From: Tethya wilhelma
Lineage: Eukaryota > Porifera > Demospongiae > Tethyida > Tethyidae
Assembly: GCA_964030475.1 (NCBI GenBank)
Contig: CAXIPT010000013.1
Coordinates: 181,408-245,407, forward strand
Length of the DNA: 64,000 bases
Reading direction: 5' to 3'
The position numbers and the translations under genes were made by a program. The notes under the pieces are model-generated. The model had not been told where the DNA came from. It worked only from the letters and a program-made list of their open reading frames with translations, and ran no database searches. Shown one piece after another: positions 57,023 to 64,000 of this stretch (positions are counted from its first letter, which is position 1; every line of letters starts with the position of its first letter).

Positions 57023-58148
57023 GTGAACTAAAAGTCGTGTAAGTCACAAACTCACATTACAAAATTTCAAAGAGACACAAATAATTGAACAGAGACAAAA
57101 GAAGACGAAAAGAATCACAAATAAAATTCTCACCAATGGTCCTGATGGGTTGCAGACTGTCCATTCCGAGGACGTTGATCTGTCCGTCCTCTCCCCCCGT
57201 CACAAGCCCCACCCCTCCACTCCCACACACACCCATCACAGTACATGGGAGGGGGGAGAGGGGCGTGGCACCACGCAGATGATGAAGACAATCGGACATC
57301 TTCAGGAGCTGGACGAAAACCAAGATCATCAGACAATGACATTTATTCACAAACCAATTACGATAAATCAGGATTATTTCCAGACAATTTAGTAACAATT
57401 TTGTAAATTGAAATAAATATTTGCCATAAATAATTTCTACGTTAGCATTAACAGTGAAAATTAACCAATTAATTAAGGGTATAACTGTACTATATGTATA
57501 TAATCGACCAAATGAAACAACGAAGAAATCTCAACCAGTAACGATTAGGAATCGCTCACCTTTAATCTGTCATGGCACACAAAGAGAGCCACACGGCCAT
57601 TTGAGAGACTTGCCACCACTCTTTGTGCATCGAGGAACCTGACATCCATGACCTCAGAGTCAACCTCTGCTTCACAGACCAGCTGAGGCTCAGGGACGTC
57701 TGCAGTGGTATCTGAATGACCATTGGGGTCAAAGTGCCACATACATACTTGGTTGATCTGCAGAGTGGAAACACAAGAAAGACACTTGCTAGTGTGGTAA
57801 TGGTCGTCAGGGAGAATGCTACGACGCGCGATATGTTGACACTAAGCCACATAGTTTGAGGTCTTTAATAGTTAATGTATTTATATTGAGTCTAGGAGTA
57901 TGTTCATCACTTCATGAACATGCTGTAAATAACAGATATTTGTTAGCAGAAGGAGATTGTGTGTGCGTTTTCTAATTAATGCGCACCATTACGATGAATG
58001 CTTTAGAACTCACCTCATCGTCATAGCTACCCGATATGAATACGTCTGAGCTTCCAATAGCCCCCGAAGGCTGAGGTTGCCATCTTAAACAGGACACCTT
58101 GTGTCCCACGTACTTTACAACTGGCTCAACACTTTCCGCGCTCAGCAT
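51903..58148 (-). CDS. NUP43: Nucleoporin NUP43 (WD repeats)
   Basis: Six exons: 58014-58148, 57560-57757, 57134-57308, 55696-55831, 52981-53135, 51903-52474; 456 aa (human 380), all phases consistent. NUP43 is a beta-propeller subunit of the Y (NUP107-160) complex of the nuclear pore. Landmarks collinear with human are SGQLKLWDLRS, SGEYISLQTMDRHPHQP, WGVQFHPTYPNNLFTCSNDG, SLWHWDAT and a terminal SVNCLDIESRHLVCGTDSES. The extra length is a Ser/Thr/Pro-rich insert in the last exon. Exon 3 could start 9 nt later at an alternative AG. The 2.5-kb intron 4 and the 0.5-kb intron 5 hold repeats and MITEs. It is head-to-head with XPO4. Confidence 0.95.
52511..52658. mobile_element. MITE in NUP43 intron 5
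   Basis: Imperfect inverted ends of about 41 bp: GAGGAGGTACGACACAAGTG at the left, and ACTCGTGTCCTACATCCTC at the right as its approximate complement. Both contain TTTGCTGAGCT.GCAAG or its complement. There is no ORF. A diverged relative is at 62402-62520. Confidence 0.7.
53345..53690. repeat. Tandem duplication and degenerate minisatellite
   Basis: A unit of about 130 bp beginning AATTTTTGAACCAGG occurs at about 53366 and 53499. Several diverged units of about 20-45 bp follow, built from GACTGGTCATGCAGGCTGG and TTGTCACCCAGTGACT. Confidence 0.7.
54809..55029. mobile_element. MITE with 20-bp perfect inverted ends
   Basis: The left end ATCTGGTTTGAGAATGCCGC recurs as its exact complement at the right end, ending at 55029. 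It is 221 bp and non-coding. Confidence 0.8.
55446..55490. repeat. (CA)n microsatellite
   Basis: Pure CA run inside NUP43 intron 4. Confidence 0.95.
55832..57133 (-). other. NUP43 intron 3
   Basis: 1.3 kb with no gene. It holds GT/GAGGGTGT repeats at 55840-56010, a ~41-bp imperfect tandem repeat (TCTAGCAGAACAG) near 56217-56270, and a GA array at 56971-57019. Confidence 0.6.
56971..57019. repeat. (GA)n microsatellite
   Basis: Pure GA run. Confidence 0.95.
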
Positions 58149-58317
58149 CCCCGGCTCACCATGTGGCTAATTTAAATTCGTACACTACTGCGCATGCTCA
58201 GAGAAGACAAATTTTGCCACGCCCCAAACCACGTGTACTCCCCAGGTAGAGAGCTTGAACGGGTGGGTTGGATTTCAGTTGTGTGTGGCGAGGCGAGGCT
58301 GTTTTCGAGGTTTTGTG
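58149..58317. promoter_or_regulatory. Bidirectional promoter, NUP43 / XPO4
   Basis: 169 bp between divergent start codons. Contains CTGCGCATGCTC near 58187, which matches most of an NRF-1-type palindrome. Confidence 0.5.
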
Positions 58318-59560
58318 ATGGACCAGGAACAGCTATTGCAGTTGGAGAAGGCGGCTGTGGATTTGATGGTAGTCTTATAAATATCTGTATCTGTATAATA
58401 GCAAGATTTTACTTATCGGTTGTTCACCATATAATTTTATCACACACACACACACTCACTCACACACTCTGCCAGTCTCCACCTCATTTGGTTACTGATG
58501 CTAAACGGAAACAAGCCGACAGTATGTTCATAAATCTTCGTAAATCCAAACTCCCTTACAACTCGTGTAAATTTATTCTCGGTAAGATCACATAAGTATT
58601 GATCTCACACGAAATCACAGCATGTAGAGTCTAAGTAGAATCTACATAAACTCACAGTGTGATAATGCTCACATAAAATGTGTGTATGTATATACTTCCT
58701 GTAGCTGAGTTGTAGTGTTTCTCTTTCACTGACAGAAAATAGTCGGTCAGATTTTGTTCAATTCCAAGCTGCATCCACCATCCATGACGCCGTCTTGAGA
58801 GAGTGGATCATCCTCCCTCACGAAGAGAAAGAAGCGCTCAGAACCTACGTCATCCAGTACCTCACTGCACGGCCTACGCTTGCAACGTATGTGACCAGCG
58901 GCCTACTCCACACCTACTCTGTAATGGTGAAGAGAGGGACCCTCGGACAAGAGGAGGAGAGGAAGAAGCTCTTTGACTCTGTCTTTGAGACCGTCTCTCA
59001 ACTGCTGTCTGTCAACGATACTAGAATGGTTAGGACACGATCGAATGTGATCGTGATGTTGTGAAGTTTGTCTTTGATCCTTACTTTATTGGTCACATTA
59101 CTTGGCCATTTGTGTGTGTGTGTGTGTGTGTGTGTGCACCGCCCCTTCAATTAACATTATAATAATACTCTTTTAGTCTTTAGTTTGCCAATAGTTTTGG
59201 CCATTTTCCATACAAAATACACGACATTGTATTACATGTATAGTTAGTCACTTACTCACTCACTCACACGCATACATTTTTCTCTTTTGTTATGTGTATG
59301 TTGATCTCTTCCTTCCTTCCTTCCTTCCACTCAGCAACAGTTAGGCTGCTCCCTTCTAAGTGCCTTACTCACGGAGTATTCCACCTCCTCCTCCTCAATG
59401 GGACTGCCACTAGAGTTTCACGTACAGTGCAAGAAGGCTATTGAAGTGAGGCGACTTCAATGCTATCAATGATTGCATTCTTGTTGAAGCTTGTGTTGTT
59501 GATAGCTGTGCTAGAATTTCATTGTGTTTGCACTATCCTGCTGTGTCTATTGCTAGAGTT

Positions 59561-59597
<37 letters not shown>

Positions 59598-60436
59598 GCA
59601 ATCGTGTGCATATTTTATTAGCCAATGTGTGATATAATAGCCATCAGCATTGTCAATATTATGAGCAGTGCTAGCTAACTAGCAGACTAAGCTAGCATTC
59701 AATACAAAGTCTCCATTGATAGAAATATTTTTGTATTCTGTACCATTATGCTTATATAAAATTAATACTCACATTTTCTTTCGGTTCTCACACCTACACA
59801 ATTTCAAAGGGTGAAGAGCTACTCAAAGTTCTACTCTTTGCCGTTCAAATTCTCCAACGCTACGTTGGTCTGGACTGGGAGACGCTCTCGGCAGGCGATC
59901 ACATTCTCCTCTCAAAGTTTCTCTCTCTCTCCCTCCAAGTTCTTAGCTGGGACTTCCAACATCACAACGTCCATAGACTGCAGGTGCACTCTCTCAACAT
60001 GACCCACGCATCTCACGTCATACTCAAGCCTCCAAAATCGTACGCTTCGACATTTTTGGATCCGAATTTTCTCTATCTGTTTTTTCAACTCTTTACGAAA
60101 GTCGACCGAACGAATATGGTGGACGCGGAGGCGGTGATGCATAACGTGGTGCAATGTCTCACTCAGCTTGCCTCGCTCACCAAGCCTGTGTTTGAGAGCG
60201 AGGCTACCCAGCAGACGTACGTGGGCAACTTCGTATCGGGGGTGCTGGAGTGTATCTCTTCAAGGTAGTGTAATTTGATATCAATGTGCAGCTGTTTGTA
60301 GATAAACATGATTTCTGTTCGTATACACCTATACTGTAGTTATACCCACACACTTACACATGCACACACTCACACACTCACACACTCACACTCACACACA
60401 CACATTCACACTCACACACACACTCACACACTCACA

Positions 60437-60471
<35 letters not shown>

Positions 60472-60773
60472 CTGCTCATTCACAGCAGAAAATCTACGGT
60501 CTCTCTTGCATTCTCCGACGTCTTGTCACAACCTTTCCTACCCACTTTTTCACTTCCCTCGGCCAAGAAATGCTCAACTTGTTATTTCAGCTCTTGAGCC
60601 AGCTCTCCTGTCTCTGTGCCAGAGAAACAGTCACCAGTGAAGTAAGTTGGAAATGGTTGTGAAATGCACTTGAGTATGAAAAAATAAAAATTTATGCGCT
60701 TTTGGCAAGTACATAATGCAATTGAGAGAGAATGTACTGTGTTAACTTTGCTACTGATTTTTATAGTTTCCTT

Positions 60774-60816
<43 letters not shown>

Positions 60817-62377
60817 NACACACTCCTGCCTCTCTCTATATATAGTTTGAAGACGATTCACTCATGTATCAAGAATCTCTGGAACATTTCCTCGAAGTTT
60901 GGGTCAGCTTCATCGAAGGCTGGACCTCTTCCACCCACCCTCACTCCCTCCCAAGAACCATGCTCACACAACCTCTGGTCGAGGTCTTCAACGCTTACAT
61001 CCAGAGCAAACTGTCCACCCCGCGAGGCTGGAGGGACAGTGGCGGTGGAGAAGCTAGCGAGATTGTTGAAATAGAAGAGGACGATCGAAATACGTATATG
61101 GACGAACTTTCAAGCATAGGAAGCATAGGTCGCACTGTAGCCGAGCACAGCCTCCCTCTGTTGCGGAGTGTGTTGGAACAGTGCTTATCAGAGTGTATGC
61201 TCATCTACGGCGCCATCCATCAAGACCCAAACACGCTCAAATCACAGTACAATAACTTGGACAATCTCTATGAAGACCTGCACTGGCTGACCATGATCAC
61301 TGGCTACACGCTCTGTGATATTGTCAAAGGAGAAGACGTCTTAGTACCTACAGACCTGATGCAGTTTTCGATACTCAGATACCAGCATGCACAAGCTGTA
61401 GGTGGCAGTGACAGTGGTGGTTTAGGCAGTGATGATGGAACATTAGCAATGTTGTCACTCCAATCTCTGGAGAGTGGTGGAAACGGAGAAAGTGTCAATT
61501 TGAATCAACTTGATCCGATCGTGGCACTGGTGTTGTCCGTGTGTCGGTTGTGTGTGATGGAGAAGCTATTTATCTCTCACGGGATGATTGAGATACTCAG
61601 TCCTCAGCTGTGTGACACCACCGTCTGGTGCCTGTCGAGAATCGTTGAACCGTATCTCATGTTGAGCGAGGAGAGTTATGAACAGGTGAGGGAATGTGTG
61701 TGTGTGTGTGCAATAGTACCTTTATTTCTTTTTTCCTTCCTCCTCTCTATTAACTTCCTTTATTTCTTTCTTTTTCTCCTTCTTCCCTTCCCATATATAG
61801 ATAAGTATTCCACTGTTCACAGTGTTCGGTCAGGACACTGAGAGTGGGAGATGGCTGACAGCTCTCATGGTAGAGATGGTCTCCTTCAACTTGTCTGTCT
61901 GGTCCTCTGAAGAGAACCTCTCTCTCTCTTCCATACAGCTGCTCAAGAATCTTGTCAAGTCACGACAGAGGTGAGTGTGTGTGTACACTCATACATGAAG
62001 TGATGTAGCTTTTTTGTGAGTTTTTGTTCCAGAGCATGACAGTAGTTTGGCAATCTCTTGCCTATAGTACTCTAGATTGCAAAAATTATGTTTAGCCCAA
62101 TTTTTGCTTTGACGACCCCTTACCTACAACACACACAAAATGACCATGCAATCATTTGAATTAACCAAGTTCAATACATGTGTGTGTATGTGTATTTTAT
62201 TCTTGTATGTCCAGAGCTGCTGTTGGCATTCACTGCGATGCTCTGTGGACTCTCATGCGTCAGTTCTCTGCCAGTCAGGAGCCCATCAGTAACCTCCCTC
62301 CAGATGTTCAGAGAGAGCTCATGGCTAGTCTAGTTCTGTGTGCAACAAGAGAGAGAAAACAACAGTTTTTGTCAGAG
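58318..62377 (+). CDS. XPO4: Exportin-4, 5' part (C-terminus missing)
   Basis: Nine exons in frame: 58318-58368, 58476-58581, 58736-59028, 59335-59445, 59810-60264, 60470-60641, 60846-61685, 61801-61970, 62215-62377; 787 codons against 1,151 in human. XPO4 is a RanGTP-dependent importin-beta-family carrier that exports eIF5A and SMAD3 and imports SOX factors. It matches human XPO4 along its length: QLEKAAVDLM, SFRKSK-like LRKSKLPYNSCKFIL, HVILKPP, CLTQLASL, DLYEDLHWLTMITGYTL, NLSVWSSEENLS. Exon 9 ends at a GTACGT donor. No later exon follows before the N at 62560, so about 360 residues are absent. Exon 6 uses the end of a 120-bp CA repeat as its acceptor. Confidence 0.95.
59561..59595. repeat. 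(GT)n microsatellite
   Basis: GT run in XPO4 intron 4. Confidence 0.9.
60343..60469. repeat. (CA)n forming the XPO4 exon 6 acceptor
   Basis: CA/CTCA repeat of about 125 bp whose final CACAG is the splice acceptor required by reading phase. Confidence 0.85.
60774..60823. repeat. (CA)n microsatellite with embedded N
   Basis: CA run in XPO4 intron 6 with one undetermined base at 60817. Confidence 0.9.
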
Positions 62378-62401
62378 GTACGTCCAATGTTGAATAAGGG
62401 A

Positions 62402-62520
62402 GGTACAATACTAGTGGCAATATTTGCTGAATCAGCAAAGTGGATATCACATGCAATTGTCACATGATTGCTGTAACTTACAGACTTGCCAGTTCAGCAA
62501 TGGCAAACTCGTGTTGTCTT
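62402..62520. mobile_element. Degenerate MITE in truncated XPO4 intron
   Basis: Imperfect inverted ends (GGTACAATACTAGTGGCAA... and GGCAAACTCGTGTTGTCTT) and a centre with CACATGATTG resemble the element at 52511-52658. It is more diverged. Confidence 0.5.
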
Positions 62521-62559
62521 GATATGGTACTTCCTTCTTCCATAATTTAAATGTATGTC

Positions 62560-62560
62560 N
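62560..62560. other. Single N: probable contig junction
   Basis: On the left, XPO4 breaks off mid-gene in an intron. On the right, an AMPK gamma exon is open up to the N, after [10 protein letters not shown] on the minus strand. Both genes lose their 3' parts at this one base. Confidence 0.75.
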
Positions 62561-63584
62561 CATGTAGGTCGGCTGGTCACCCTCGGTGATCTGAAATGAC
62601 CAGACAAACAACATCCCAACAATGGCACACAGGAACCAACACACAAGCAACATGGAAGTCTACCATGACTGGAAGGTCATGACAGCTGTTACGACAAATG
62701 ATAGCACATGCTGTACACATACCTGATTGTAGAGAAAGTGCAATAGCCTCTTGTGTGTGAAGATGTAGAGAGCGTTACCACTCTTAGAGTCAATGACTGG
62801 AAGACGATGGATCTTATTCTGAACCAACATTCTTACCGCCTCGTAGAGGCTGCATGAATAAGTATGTATGTGTGTTTGTAGTGTACATAGACAAAGTGTG
62901 CAAGTGTTTTCTTTTTATGAAACAAAAACATATTGTCCACATATTCAATCGGACGCTTGCTTAACCTCTGTGGTGGGTCTATTCGCACCAAAAAAGACCG
63001 TAAGCTAGCGACTTTTTGCTCCGATTCTCTCCACTCTTGAATCGTCTGATTCTCCAACTCGTCCATTCCCACCTAACGAAAAGAGAAAGCCAGCCATTAT
63101 TAATAACCCGTATCACCACGTGACCCAAAGGTATAAATATTACAGGGTTCTCCCTAAAGCACGTCAGAGCAGAAATTTACTTTGATGTGGTTAATTCTAA
63201 TCAAAAGAATGCATAAAAACCACAAGAATGCTTTGATGTTTTCTCCGGCACCACTCTGATCAACCATCCTGGGGAGAACCCCGTAATTATAATAAATTTG
63301 TACTTACAATAGGAGACTTATAGTGGTGTCTGAGGATGTGAATGAAGTCTGTGATGGTCAACATGCCTGGAAGGGAAGACAGAGAGGATGGCCATACAAG
63401 GTAAGGAAGTACTCACAATGGAAGAATCCTGACATGGATGACTTGCCTACAAATTCTTGATTGGCACTGTCCCAGAGTGGAGCTGCACGGATACCGTTAG
63501 CAACCAGAGCAAAGAATGCCTTCTTGACCTGATAAGAGAATAATGAAAAGTGTTGTTTGTTTGTTGAACGAGACAATGGATACT

Positions 63585-63620
<36 letters not shown>

Positions 63621-63889
63621 CACACACACACACACACACACAAACACACACAAACACACACACTCACCCGTAGCCGCGTATCAAACACAACTATTTTAGT
63701 ACTGGTGGGAATGATGTCGTAACAGGTGTATTTACGCATCATCTCAGCATACATATCTTCACTGATGACTAGAGAAACAAGAAAAAATGTTGCATTCAAT
63801 AACACAACACATGTTTAAAAGAATGCGAACACAAACTACTTACTTTCATCAGCATCGACACTATAAGGATCTTGATAACTACCTGGATT
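62561..63889 (-). CDS. PRKAG: AMPK gamma subunit, internal part
   Basis: Seven exons: 63844-63889, 63668-63768, 63447-63528, 63308-63366, 62966-63072, 62723-62849, and 62561-62590 (cut by the N). The gamma subunit binds AMP/ADP/ATP through CBS repeats and controls AMPK. Visible in order: [50 protein letters not shown] (CBS1), then [27 protein letters not shown] (CBS2), then [10 protein letters not shown], equivalent to human ITEFPKPEFM. CBS3 and CBS4 are missing at the 3' side and the first exons lie beyond 64000. The intron between 63447 and 63366 uses a GC donor (G|GCAAGT); phase excludes a GT alternative. This could be PRKAG1, 2 or 3 type; a single invertebrate gene is likely. Confidence 0.93.
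63586..63664. repeat. (CA)n microsatellite in AMPK gamma intron
   Basis: CA run that abuts a splice donor; on the sense strand the intron opens GTGAGTGTGTGTG. Confidence 0.9.
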
Positions 63890-63956
63890 CTGAAAATATT
63901 AAGAGCCACAATAACGACAGAAGTTCAAAAGATAACATTCAATCTGGTTTTGTTTC

Positions 63957-63959
<3 letters not shown>

Positions 63960-64000
<41 letters not shown>
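63960..64000. repeat. (CT)n at window edge
   Basis: Pure CT run continuing past the window. Confidence 0.95.

Noticed and set aside
59984..60268. Separate small gene
   Set aside because: It is the in-frame continuation of XPO4 exon 5; the CAG|GTGCAC inside is not used because protein homology is continuous.

Overview
The window comes from an intron-rich, fairly compact animal genome. Its recognisable genes are metazoan or general eukaryotic housekeeping and signalling genes: LATS-type Hippo kinase, AMPK gamma, exportin-4, NUP43, CSTF2, MEAF6, NDUFAF4, EEF1AKMT1 and a MATCAP-type carboxypeptidase. Short GT-AG introns, gene pairs 140-170 bp apart head to head, abundant CA/GT and CT/GA microsatellites, a TPR-CHAT protein and 2A-bearing multigene families fit an early-branching animal. 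A demosponge is my best guess, from general knowledge and not from any search. All exon joins were read by eye from splice sites and reading phase.

Region 1 (1-23.9 kb) is an accessory tandem array. Four plus-strand, single-exon paralogues (A-D) each encode a membrane-rich N-terminal part of about 237-248 residues. This ends in a perfect 2A ribosome-skipping motif (SGDVETNPGP), followed by a separate soluble part with a disordered linker, a CxxC / SHIIP / CxxC zinc domain that looks HNH-like, a conserved downstream domain and a variable C-terminal coiled coil. Behind each paralogue, in convergent orientation, lies the 3' end of a nuclear gene of the style cell-cycle inhibitor 1 (SCI1) family. 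Only the last copy (21.6-23.9 kb) is whole; the other three are truncated further and further towards the 3' end. The array therefore grew by repeated duplication of the unit [2A gene + part of its neighbour]. MITEs, a Tigger/pogo-like element and fragments of a small signal-peptide gene sit between the units.

Region 2 (23.9-31.8 kb) holds CSTF2 (+), a 1,049-residue TPR-CHAT protease-like gene (-), MEAF6 (-) and the first exon of NDUFAF4 (+). Region 3 (31.8-44 kb) is mostly two very long NDUFAF4 introns and microsatellite-rich intergenic DNA. Region 4 (44-64 kb) holds LATS (-), a MATCAP-like gene (-), EEF1AKMT1 (+), NUP43 (-), XPO4 (+, 3' part missing) and an AMPK gamma gene (-, open at both ends). 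XPO4 and AMPK gamma are both cut at a single N at 62560, which I read as a contig junction.

Most genes are unrelated neighbours sharing short bidirectional promoters. The strongest candidate for an undescribed system is the 2A array: each message should yield an integral-membrane protein and, in roughly equal amounts, a cytosolic or nuclear zinc/coiled-coil protein.
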